A DNA stretch of 64,000 bases, taken from Bacteroidia bacterium. Its GTDB lineage: Bacteria > Bacteroidota > Bacteroidia > UKL13-3. The stretch is from assembly GCA_025454875.1 (NCBI GenBank), contig JALONP010000014.1, forward strand, positions 1 through 64,000, in the 5' to 3' direction. The notes below the pieces were generated by a model that was not told the DNA's origin, made no database searches, and saw only the letters and a program-made list of their open reading frames with translations. Below, piece by piece: positions 47,276 to 54,180 of the stretch; position 1 is the stretch's first letter, and each line of letters begins with the position of its first letter. The position numbers were made by a program, and so were the translations under genes.

Positions 47276-48895
47276 TTATGTGCGAATCACTCCGGGCTTA
47301 AACTCTTTTTGCAATGGGGCATGATTAGCGGCTTCAATTCCCATACTAATCCACTTGCGGGTTTCTTCCGGCTTAATGATAGCATCTACCCAAAGGCGGG
47401 CTGCGGCATAATAAATACTCATTTGTTTATTATACCTATCAGTGATTTGTTGCAATAAAGCAGCGTGTTTTGTTTCATCAATTTCTTCTCCTCTCGATTT
47501 TAAGGCTGCCTCTTCAATTTGCAATAAAACCTTAGCAGCTTGCTCTCCTCCCATCACCGCAACTTTGGCATTTGGCCAGGCAGCTATTAGGCGTGGATCA
47601 TAAGCTTTTCCGCACATTGCATAATTACCCGCTCCATAACTATTACCTGTAATAATGGTAAATTTAGGAACAACAGAATTGGCTTGTGCATTTACCAACT
47701 TGGCGCCATCTTTTATAATTCCTCCATGTTCGCTTCTGCTGCCAACCATAAAACCTGTAACGTCTTGTAAGAAAACCAAGGGTATTTTCTTTTGGTTACA
47801 GTTCATAATAAAATGCGCAGCCTTATCAGCAGAGTCTGAGTAAATAACTCCTCCAATTTGCATTTCCATTGGGTTATCAGCCGCATTTTGTTTCGGTTTT
47901 TTGGCTTTAACTACTTCTCTGTTATTGGCTACAATTCCAACTGCCCACCCGTCAATACGTGCATAACCACAAGTAATAGTTTTGCCGTACAACTCCTTGT
48001 ATGGGTCGAAACTACCAGCATCAACTAAGCGTTCAATTATTTCGAATACATTAAAAGGCTTCGCAAAATTGTTTACCGCGTCATACACATCATCCATTTG
48101 TTTGGCAGGTGCTGCAGGTTCGATGCGGTTAAAGCCTGCTTTATCATAATCTCCAATCTTATCGATAATGCGCTTAATCCTGTCAAGACAAGCCGCATCG
48201 TTTTCAAATTTATAATCAGTTACGCCACTAATTTCACAATGTGTTGAAGCGCCTCCGAGCGTTTCATTATCAATATCTTCTCCAATTGCTGCTTTAACTA
48301 AATAGCTTCCTGCCAGAAATATAGAGCCTGTTTTGTCTACAATCATGGCTTCATCGCTCATTATGGGAAGATAAGCGCCACCAGCTACACAACTGCCCAT
48401 AACGGCTGCAATTTGGGTAATACCCATACTGCTCATTACGGCATTGTTTCTAAAAATGCGACCAAAATGTTCTTTGTCTGGAAAAATTTCGTCTTGCATA
48501 GGCAAATACACACCCGCACTATCTACCAAATAAATAATAGGTAGTTTGTTCTCAATAGAAATTTCTTGTGCGCGCAGGTTCTTTTTACCAGTAATTGGGA
48601 ACCATGCACCAGCTTTTACTGTAGCATCGTTTGCAACAACGATACACTGTTTGCCACTCACATAACCTATTTCAACAATTACACCGCCACTAGGGCAGCC
48701 CCCATGGTCTTCATACATTTCAAAACCTGCAAAGGCGCCAATTTCGATACGTGGCTTGTCCTTGTCAAACAGGTAATTAACCCGCTCACGTGCTAGCATC
48801 TTGCCTTTTTCTTTTTGTTTTGCTGCTGCTTTTTTTCCGCCACCTTCATAAATTTTTTCGAGACGTGTGTTGAGTTCTTCAATTATGTGTTGCAT
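47276..48895 (-). CDS. Acyl-CoA carboxylase beta (carboxyltransferase) subunit
   Basis: 539 residues with both halves of a carboxyltransferase: N-terminal KGKMLARERVNYLFD, DATVKAGAWFPITGKKNLRAQEI and IIYLVDSAGVYLPMQ, and C-terminal PLVFLQDVTGFMVGSRSEHGG, TIITGNSYGAGNYAMCGKAYDP and WPNAKVAVMGGEQAAKVL. The GNYAMCGKAYDP/MGGEQAA style resembles methylcrotonyl-CoA carboxylase beta more than the propionyl-CoA type. The biotin-carrying alpha subunit is not adjacent, so substrate and partner are uncertain. It moves carboxyl from carboxybiotin to an acyl-CoA. It is first in an operon with GH92, though I see no metabolic reason for the pairing. Confidence 0.9.
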   Translation of the reverse strand: MQHIIEELNTRLEKIYEGGGKKAAAKQKEKGKMLARERVNYLFDKDKPRIEIGAFAGFEMYEDHGGCPSGGVIVEIGYVSGKQCIVVANDATVKAGAWFPITGKKNLRAQEISIENKLPIIYLVDSAGVYLPMQDEIFPDKEHFGRIFRNNAVMSSMGITQIAAVMGSCVAGGAYLPIMSDEAMIVDKTGSIFLAGSYLVKAAIGEDIDNETLGGASTHCEISGVTDYKFENDAACLDRIKRIIDKIGDYDKAGFNRIEPAAPAKQMDDVYDAVNNFAKPFNVFEIIERLVDAGSFDPYKELYGKTITCGYARIDGWAVGIVANNREVVKAKKPKQNAADNPMEMQIGGVIYSDSADKAAHFIMNCNQKKIPLVFLQDVTGFMVGSRSEHGGIIKDGAKLVNAQANSVVPKFTIITGNSYGAGNYAMCGKAYDPRLIAAWPNAKVAVMGGEQAAKVLLQIEEAALKSRGEEIDETKHAALLQQITDRYNKQMSIYYAAARLWVDAIIKPEETRKWISMGIEAANHAPLQKEFKPGVIRT

Positions 48896-49191
48896 AGTTT
48901 ACTGGTTAAATCTTGAATAGACAATCCAAAGTGTCTAATTTACAATCACTAATTGCAATGAACACTTTGCGTTTGGCGCAAGATAAAATAAACTTGCGAA
49001 GAACAAATGTTGAAACTGTGCAGGTTTACTTGAGCTGTATCTATTAAAATCCATGAAGGACCTATTCGATATTTACCTGATGGTTTCCTTTTTTAATACG
49101 TCTCGCTGTTACTTATCGGTTTATTAGCAACACTTTTGCTCTTATAATGATTACGAGCATTGTTTTTGAAGTTAATTAGCACGTAATACAC
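48896..49191. other. Intergenic region between the carboxylase gene and the SRP RNA promoter
   Basis: About 300 bp with no supported gene. It should contain the carboxylase promoter on the minus strand, but I found no full TAnnTTTG element. No hairpin with a clear stem stands out. Confidence 0.5.
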
Positions 49192-49221
49192 TTGGCAAAG
49201 AAGATAAAAAAACTATTTTTG
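49192..49221 (+). promoter_or_regulatory. SRP RNA promoter
   Basis: TTG (49192-49194), a 19-bp spacer, and TATTTTTG (49214-49221). The next six bases lead to the GG that opens the RNA stem at 49227, the spacing expected for a transcription start. Confidence 0.75.
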
Positions 49222-49226
49222 CAGTT

Positions 49227-49317
49227 GGCAAGTCTGGTACGACCAGCTCCTGCTGAATCCCCCAGGACAGGAATGTAGCAAGGGTAGGTGGTTGTAGCGG
49301 TGCGATATTGGCTTGCC
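49227..49317 (+). ncRNA. ffs: Signal recognition particle RNA, small bacterial (4.5S) type
   Basis: About 91 nt. The ends pair as GGCAAG (49227-49232) and CTTGCC (49312-49317). The apex carries the Ffh M-domain site: CAGGACAGGAATGTAGCAAG at 49263-49282 contains the conserved AGGnnnGGAA and AGCA asymmetric and symmetric loops, closed by CCCC and GGGT flanks. It forms the cytoplasmic SRP with Ffh for cotranslational targeting. The Alu domain is absent, as expected for this type. A T-run (CTTTTTTAG) directly after the stem completes an intrinsic terminator. It is convergent with the secreted-protein gene, whose stop lies at 49322. Confidence 0.92.
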
Positions 49318-49321
49318 TTTT

Positions 49322-50182
49322 TTAGTTTTTAAGCGCTTTGTCTATTCGGCTCTTAAAACTTTTGAGGTCTTTACCCGTGCACTTACAAGGATCGCTATTG
49401 CTACCAGTGCTGTAGTACATTACCTCGCTTCCCGCGGCCGAAACAAATATCTTGTCGCAATATTTTTCGTTCACTACAGGATACATATATACAACGTCAG
49501 GATCTTGGGTGATAATGGCCTTATTGATTTCGTCTCGATCAACCTCTTCTACCTCCATTCCAAGCAATTGGCTTGCATCTTCTTTGCCTTTCAATGATAA
49601 GTTACCAGTTTCAATAAGCAGGCGCTTGCCATTTAATATGGACAGGTCGGCTGGAAAGTTAGAAATCATATACGATGCTGAAATTTCTTTATCACTATTT
49701 GCCTGGATAGCATAGTTGAAATAATTGTTTAGGATTTGCACTGCTCGAACTAATTCAGGATACCAATCAGTGGTGTCAATGAGGTTGCTGCAAAACGCTT
49801 GGGCAACAATTTCATCTAAACGAGAACGCTTTTTAAATTTTTTAGTGACCATCAAACCATTAAAATCATCTTCTGAAGCTCCAAGTTTTGCTTTGATTTT
49901 TAATGACTTCTTACTTCTGGCAAACGTAAGGAAATAGTAATCGCCTTTACTGTAGTTTTTGGTTGCAGAGTCTGGAACAAACTCAAAATTACCGTGAAAG
50001 TTCCAGAATCGTTTTACTGCTGCTTCTATGGACGCATTGTATGCGCTATCGGCAAACAATACAACAATAAGTTTAGCGTCTTTAAATTTTTCGATATCAC
50101 TTTTCTTAGCTTGTCCAAGTTGGGCAAAAATTGCTGTTGAAGCGCTTACGATAACAGTTAAGAGCAAAATGAGTTTTTTCAT
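49322..50182 (-). CDS. Exported protein of unknown function
   Basis: 286 residues that I do not recognise. A clear signal peptide (MKKLILLLTVIVSASTAIFA) precedes a mature protein of mixed alpha/beta composition. Segments include DAKLIVVLFADSAYNASIEA, a run of basic residues (VTKKFKKRSRLDE), ASYMISNFPADLSILNGKRL and DPDVVYMYPVVNEKYCDKIF. The C-terminus has a Cys pair in SDPCKCTGKDL. There is no lipobox, T9SS tail or membrane helix, so a periplasmic or surface location is inferred. It stands alone between the SRP RNA (convergent) and the sigma factor terminator. I offer no function. Confidence 0.8.
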   Translation of the reverse strand: MKKLILLLTVIVSASTAIFAQLGQAKKSDIEKFKDAKLIVVLFADSAYNASIEAAVKRFWNFHGNFEFVPDSATKNYSKGDYYFLTFARSKKSLKIKAKLGASEDDFNGLMVTKKFKKRSRLDEIVAQAFCSNLIDTTDWYPELVRAVQILNNYFNYAIQANSDKEISASYMISNFPADLSILNGKRLLIETGNLSLKGKEDASQLLGMEVEEVDRDEINKAIITQDPDVVYMYPVVNEKYCDKIFVSAAGSEVMYYSTGSNSDPCKCTGKDLKSFKSRIDKALKN

Positions 50183-50230
50183 TTGAAATTCGATTACAAC
50201 TCAAATAAAGTAAAAGAACCTGAAACTGCA

Positions 50231-50258
50231 TAAAAAAAGCCGAACATTGTTCGGCTTT
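50231..50258 (-). terminator. Intrinsic terminator of the ECF sigma gene
   Basis: On the minus strand AAAGCCGAA and TTCGGCTTT form a 9-bp stem with a CAATG loop and a following run of T. It lies about 19 bp beyond the sigma gene stop. Confidence 0.92.
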
Positions 50259-50276
50259 AGAATAATCAATCAGTTA

Positions 50277-50807
50277 TTATGTGGTGTTCTCCAGGCCATA
50301 TTGTTGGCCATAGGCATTAAGTGTTTCCCTCAGTTGCCTGCGGGCAACAAATATTCTGGTCTTCACAGTTCCAATTGGAATTCTTAAAATCTCGGCTATC
50401 TCATGGTACTTGAATCCACTATGGTTCATGGTAAATGGCTTTTTCAAACTCATTGGCAATCCATCAATGGCATTTTCGATATCTCGCATCATGAATTTTT
50501 GTTCACCTCTATTTTTTTCAGAATGTGCCATAGAGTCGAGGTAAAAGTCGTTATCAGTTTGGTCTATAAAGGTATTGCGCTTCACCATTCTTCTATAATT
50601 GTTGATGAAGGTGTTTTTCATAATTGTATACAACCATCCTTTAAGATTGGTACCATCGGTAAATTTATTCTGATACGTGAATGCTTTGAGCATGGTATCT
50701 TGAACCAAATCGTTGGTGTCTTCAACATTACGAGTTAGCTGATAAGCGTACTGGCGCAATGACTGAGCTTCTTTTTGAACGTGCGACTTAAATTCGATGC
50801 TGGTCAT
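50277..50807 (-). CDS. ECF-type RNA polymerase sigma factor
   Basis: 176 residues, ECF size. Sigma region 2 is QLTRNVEDTNDLVQDTMLKAF followed by LKGWLYTIMKNTFINNYRR, the -10 recognition helix. Region 4.2 is FKYHEIAEILRIPIGTVKTRIFVARRQLRETL, the -35 recognition HTH. No anti-sigma (FecR-like) or TonB gene adjoins it, so the activating signal is unknown. This group of Bacteroidota ECF factors is often stand-alone. Its promoter carries a TTGTTAAACAA near-palindrome overlapping the -7 element, a possible operator. A strong terminator makes it monocistronic. Confidence 0.93.
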   Translation of the reverse strand: MTSIEFKSHVQKEAQSLRQYAYQLTRNVEDTNDLVQDTMLKAFTYQNKFTDGTNLKGWLYTIMKNTFINNYRRMVKRNTFIDQTDNDFYLDSMAHSEKNRGEQKFMMRDIENAIDGLPMSLKKPFTMNHSGFKYHEIAEILRIPIGTVKTRIFVARRQLRETLNAYGQQYGLENTT

Positions 50808-50830
50808 AATTGTTTAATTTTACTGTTGGA

Positions 50831-51068
50831 TTGTTAAACAAATTTAACGCCATCTAACACCACATTTCCAAATCGTTTTGTTAAATAATTGTCAGCAAAC
50901 GTTAAACAAGAATTAAGTATTTGATTATCAGTGCTATATTTTCATTATATTATTGGTTTATTCAATAATTATAATAGTTATCGAGGATTTATCATGGTGA
51001 AGTAATTCGTACAATTCAAGATAATAAGCTCTTTTGTTGTCTAACAAAAACTTTTATTTGTTAAACAA
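50831..51068. promoter_or_regulatory. Cluster of TTGTTAAACAA-type near-palindromes
   Basis: TTGTTAAACAA occurs at 50831-50841 and again at 51058-51068. TTGTTAAATAA lies at 50878-50888 and ACGTTAAACAA at 50899-50909. Separately TTTTGTT-GTCT-AACAAAA (51032-51049) forms a perfect inverted repeat. The first copy overlaps the sigma gene -7 region, which suggests operator sites for one regulator. Chance occurrence in AT-rich DNA is not excluded. Confidence 0.45.
50839..50872 (-). promoter_or_regulatory. Putative promoter of the ECF sigma gene
   Basis: On the minus strand TTTG (50869-50872), a 22-bp spacer, and TAAATTTG (50839-50846). This gives a start about 26 nt before the ATG. It looks like a housekeeping-sigma promoter. 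Confidence 0.5.
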
Positions 51069-51129
51069 GTTATACAATACATACTTCGATTGGTGAATTG
51101 ACTTCGAACCTTCGCTTCCAAATTAATCC

Positions 51130-51137
51130 TACCTTTG
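51130..51137 (+). promoter_or_regulatory. Putative queD -7 element TACCTTTG
   Basis: It matches TAnnTTTG and predicts transcription starting near 51143, 12 nt before the ATG at 51155. It argues against the upstream ATG at 51098, which would lie before the transcript start. No good -33. Confidence 0.4.
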
Positions 51138-51154
51138 AAGTGCTCAAAAAACTC

Positions 51155-51565
51155 ATGGAAATATCAGTATCACGGAAAAGCCATTTTAACGCAGCACACA
51201 GATTGCATGTAGCCAATTGGACAGATGAACGAAACAAACAAGTGTTTGGAACATGTAACAATCCCAATTACCATGGTCACAACTACGACTTAATTGTGAC
51301 GGTAACTGGTCAACTTGATGAAGAGACAGGTTATTTAATTGATACCAAGATTTTACGTGACATTATTAAGGAGGAGGTCGAAGATCGTTTTGATCACAAA
51401 AATTTAAACCTAGATACAGAAGAATTTAAATCAGTAAATCCTACAGCCGAGAACATTGCAGTAGTGATTTGGAGATTAATACATAAACGATTAAACAAAA
51501 ACGTAACTTTAACAGTAAAACTATATGAAACAGAAAGAAACTTTGTTGAATACAGCGGAAGATAA
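51155..51565 (+). CDS. queD: 6-pyruvoyl-tetrahydropterin/6-carboxytetrahydropterin synthase family
   Basis: 136 residues from the ATG at 51155 (MEISVSRKSHFNAAHRLHVA). The zinc ligands are His in FNAAH and the HGH pair in NPNYHGHNYDL. The catalytic Cys is in VFGTCNNPNYHGH, and the C-terminal KLYETERNFVEY carries the substrate-anchoring Glu. It acts on dihydroneopterin triphosphate, the product of FolE encoded directly downstream with a 41-bp overlap. QueD in queuosine synthesis is the usual bacterial role, but no other que genes are near, so a role in pterin synthesis is also possible. Confidence 0.92.
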   Translation: MEISVSRKSHFNAAHRLHVANWTDERNKQVFGTCNNPNYHGHNYDLIVTVTGQLDEETGYLIDTKILRDIIKEEVEDRFDHKNLNLDTEEFKSVNPTAENIAVVIWRLIHKRLNKNVTLTVKLYETERNFVEYSGR

Positions 51566-52220
51566 GCACCATCATGAGGAAGTTGGTGAAAATCATCATT
51601 CTGTTTCACTCGAAACCCCAATGCGTGAGGATGCCTTTGAACTTGATGACGAGATTAAGATTGAACTGATTGAAAAACATTTCAGAGAAATCATGCTGAT
51701 ATTGGGACTTGATATGTCTGATGATAGTTTAAAAGGAACTCCTCATCGGGTTGCTAAAATGTATGTTCAAGAGATATTCTCGGGATTAAATCCGAAAAAT
51801 GCACCTAAAGCCAAGCTATTTGAAAATAAGTACCAATACAAAAACATGTTGGTTGAAAAGCAAATTAGCTTTCACAGTACTTGCGAACACCATTTTGTTC
51901 CGATTATCGGGAAAGCACATGTAGCCTACATTCCAAATGGAAGGGTAGTTGGCTTGTCTAAATTGAACAGAATTGTACGCTACTTCGCACAGCGTCCACA
52001 AGTTCAGGAACGCATGACTATTCAAATTGCCAATATGTTAAAGGAAGTGCTGGATACACAAGATGTGGCGGTGGTTATCGAAGCAGACCACTTGTGTGTA
52101 GCGTCTAGAGGTGTAAAAGATGTTACAAGCAATACGATTACTTCAGAATATTCGGGCAAGTTTCAGGACAACAATACAAGGGAGGAATTTCTCAAGTATA
52201 TCTCAATGGATAATATGTAA
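51525..52220 (+). CDS. folE: GTP cyclohydrolase I
   Basis: 231 residues. It converts GTP to dihydroneopterin triphosphate and formate. The metal motif is STCEHHFVPIIGKAHVAYIP, the following GLSKLNRIVRYFAQRPQVQERM is the family signature, and CVASRGVKDVTSNTITSEYSG supplies the last zinc Cys and substrate contacts. The N-terminal extension is His-rich (DKHHHEEVGENHH); Bacteroidota homologues often have a comparable extension before DTPLRADAF-like sequence, so I keep the first ATG even though it overlaps queD by 41 bp. An internal ATG at 51621 is the alternative. The queD-folE pair is translationally linked. Confidence 0.94.
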   Translation: MKQKETLLNTAEDKHHHEEVGENHHSVSLETPMREDAFELDDEIKIELIEKHFREIMLILGLDMSDDSLKGTPHRVAKMYVQEIFSGLNPKNAPKAKLFENKYQYKNMLVEKQISFHSTCEHHFVPIIGKAHVAYIPNGRVVGLSKLNRIVRYFAQRPQVQERMTIQIANMLKEVLDTQDVAVVIEADHLCVASRGVKDVTSNTITSEYSGKFQDNNTREEFLKYISMDNM

Positions 52221-52247
52221 GAATAAAGACTTCGTATCAGCAAGATT

Positions 52248-53627
52248 TTAGTCTTTTAGTATTTGAATCAGATCTGGTTTTTGTAAGTAAGTTGTTGCTA
52301 ATACTTGATCAATGAAATGGTTACTAGGGTAGTGTTCCAACATTCTCTTTAATTGCTGAGTTGTTCTAATTTTCATTTGAATAGGAACTTCACCAAACCC
52401 CCAAAATGTTCCCTTATGAACAAGGATGCAGCTTTTTTGATTCGAGTAGGTTGATTTGTCAAGTATGGCAAAACTCACATTTTCGTTCGAGGATCGGATA
52501 GCCTTTTCGACCCTTTTATTATACCTTTTTACTGATTCTTTTTGCTCACAAGCACCTTTGCAAAATGACAGGCTTTCAAAGGCACTGCAAGGTTTTTTAC
52601 TTGTATTTACCAAGCAGTATTTGCCACATAACCTGTGTTCTTGCATAAGGGAGTTCAAATAGAAAAGGGCTTCTTGTTGGCTTTTGAAGCTTCGAAGTGG
52701 CATCGTATTTTTTCTTACTCTGTCAATAGCAAGCCATAAATATCCTGCGCGGTCTTCGTAAGAAAAAAGACCAAATGAAAAGTCGAGTGATTTTAATGCG
52801 CGGTTGTATTTTGGCCAATGTTTTTTAATCTCAATTGATTCAAGAATAAAAGCAATTAATTCTGTTGGGCAAACCGTGAATGAAACATGAAATACTTCAC
52901 GGTAAAAATGTTGTTTTTGAGCCGACTCTCTTTTGCTTGAAAAATGGGATAAAAACCTACTCTTAATATTTTTTGCTTTTCCAATATAAATAGGGTCGCC
53001 TGCTTGATTGCGCAAGTAGTAAACACCGGGCAACTTAGGTAGCACATCAAATTCTTCTATTGGTAAATTGGGTGGGAGTATGTAGGTCTTAGTACCACGC
53101 TTGAGGGTATTTTCAATGAGGCTTCCAGCATCTGCTTCAAGTAGTTTTTCAAACAATTTAACAGTTGCAAGTGCATCACCAGCTGCGCGGTGTCGGTTAT
53201 TAATAGGTATCTGTTTTGCGTTACAAATATTCCCAAGGCTATACGATGAATATCCTGGGAATAATAATCGGCTAAGCCTAACCGTACATAGTTTTTGAGT
53301 ATTCAGTATAAAACCATGTTGTGCCAATTGGTATTTAATAAACGAATAATCAAAGTTAACATTATGGGCTACAAATATGGACTGTGATAATAATTGGTGA
53401 ACAATTGGTGCAATTTGTTCAAAATGAGGAGCATTTTTGACCATTTGATTTGTGATACCTGTGTACCTTTCTATAAATGGAGGAATGGGCATATCTGGTT
53501 TTACCAACGATTGCCATTCGTAGGTGATGTGTTCCCCATTGTGTAAGTAAATTGCTATTTCGGTTATGCCATTTGCTTCAGCATGGCCTCCAGTAGTTTC
53601 AATATCAACAATTGCGTAGGTTAACAT
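52248..53627 (-). CDS. DEDDh exonuclease (DnaQ-like) fused to a UvrC/Cho-type GIY-YIG nuclease
   Basis: 459 residues. Residues 1 to about 170 form a DnaQ-like 3'-5' exonuclease with all DEDDh motifs: AIVDIETTGG, VAHNVNFDYSFI and HRAAGDALATVKL. Residues about 195-275 are a GIY-YIG domain: PGVYYLRNQAGDPIYIGKAKNIKSRFLSHF, with the catalytic Arg and a Glu in LIAFILESIEIK. Then come cysteines in RLCGKYC, KKPCSAF and SFCKGACEQ, spaced nearly like the [4Fe-4S] ligands of UvrC. Such a fusion, also known in actinobacteria, suggests nucleotide-excision-type incision followed by resection. It overlaps the upstream YdeI-like gene by 7 bp. Confidence 0.9.
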   Translation of the reverse strand: MLTYAIVDIETTGGHAEANGITEIAIYLHNGEHITYEWQSLVKPDMPIPPFIERYTGITNQMVKNAPHFEQIAPIVHQLLSQSIFVAHNVNFDYSFIKYQLAQHGFILNTQKLCTVRLSRLLFPGYSSYSLGNICNAKQIPINNRHRAAGDALATVKLFEKLLEADAGSLIENTLKRGTKTYILPPNLPIEEFDVLPKLPGVYYLRNQAGDPIYIGKAKNIKSRFLSHFSSKRESAQKQHFYREVFHVSFTVCPTELIAFILESIEIKKHWPKYNRALKSLDFSFGLFSYEDRAGYLWLAIDRVRKNTMPLRSFKSQQEALFYLNSLMQEHRLCGKYCLVNTSKKPCSAFESLSFCKGACEQKESVKRYNKRVEKAIRSSNENVSFAILDKSTYSNQKSCILVHKGTFWGFGEVPIQMKIRTTQQLKRMLEHYPSNHFIDQVLATTYLQKPDLIQILKD

Positions 53628-54136
53628 TGGTTGCGTATATCCAATTGAAGTTGTTTAAATACAATTTTGCCATTGTTGTTTTTCAAGTGTGATATTACAG
53701 CAAGGCTGTTTCGAATGCGAAGGTCGCTTGATTTGGGCTTTCCAACGATGAAAAGTAATGTACGTTGTTTGCCAGGAGTGAGTTTTTCAAACAATTGTTG
53801 TCCAATAGGGTCTTGTTCCAATACCATTTCAAATTCTGTTGGAAAAGGTAGTCCGTATTTGCTTGTATCTGCTTCGATGGAAACCAAAACTTGATCACCC
53901 ATTTGGATAGCAGCTTTTTTTTGCAGGCTTTTGTTAACGAGCACAAAATAGTTGCCGTCACCTGCTGGAAGCAATGCAGCTTGGTATTTATAAGTGTTAT
54001 TAATGGTGCACCAAACTCTCATTTGATTTTCAGCCACAAGTTTTTTGACATGCAAATGCGGAATGTGAACGGCATTATTCCAAGCAGGGTTATTAGGCTT
54101 AAACGTGTAACTTTTAAAGGTAATTGGCGTTTGCAT
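53621..54136 (-). CDS. DUF1905 plus YdeI/OmpD-associated-like protein
   Basis: 171 residues from the ATG at 54136 (MQTPITFKSYTFKP). The first half (about 1-90) resembles DUF1905, a small beta-barrel: VWCTINNTYKYQAALLPAGD, YFVLVNKSLQKKAAIQMGDQ, VLVSIEADTSKYG. The second half resembles the OmdA tail, with FEKLTPGKQRTLLFIVGKPK and the basic helix after it. The family's function is unclear; the name comes from bacteriocin-protection and porin-associated relatives. An ATG at 54181 overlapping the pepP stop (TAATG) would add 15 residues encoded by a perfect hairpin, so I prefer 54136. Its 3' end overlaps the exonuclease gene by 7 bp. Confidence 0.75.
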   Translation of the reverse strand: MQTPITFKSYTFKPNNPAWNNAVHIPHLHVKKLVAENQMRVWCTINNTYKYQAALLPAGDGNYFVLVNKSLQKKAAIQMGDQVLVSIEADTSKYGLPFPTEFEMVLEQDPIGQQLFEKLTPGKQRTLLFIVGKPKSSDLRIRNSLAVISHLKNNNGKIVFKQLQLDIRNQC

Positions 54137-54145
54137 GCAATCGGG

Positions 54146-54178
54146 TTTTCGCGGCTCGATGAAATCGAGCCGCGAAAA
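54146..54178 (-). terminator. 15-bp perfect hairpin after pepP
   Basis: TTTTCGCGGCTCGAT pairs exactly with ATCGAGCCGCGAAAA around a 3-base centre. It begins three bases beyond the pepP stop. On the minus strand it is followed by CCCGATTG and not a T-run beyond the stem T's, so termination may be partial, or it may stabilise the 3' end. Confidence 0.7.
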
Positions 54179-54180
54179 CA

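Larger units (their letters stand above)
50808..51154. other. Divergent intergenic region of the sigma gene and queD-folE
   Basis: 347 bp without a gene, very AT-rich. It holds the sigma promoter (minus), a probable queD -7 element (plus) and repeated TTGTTAAACAA-like motifs. An in-frame ATG at 51098 would extend queD by 19 residues that have no family match, so this stretch is treated as non-coding. Confidence 0.7.

Noticed and set aside
49313-49597. Plus-strand frame overlapping the 3' end of the SRP RNA
   Set aside because: It begins inside the RNA stem and lies antisense to the exported-protein gene; it has no family pattern.
51098-51154. N-terminal extension of QueD from the ATG at 51098
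   Set aside because: The extra 19 residues do not match the family, and a -7 element at 51130 would start the transcript after that ATG.
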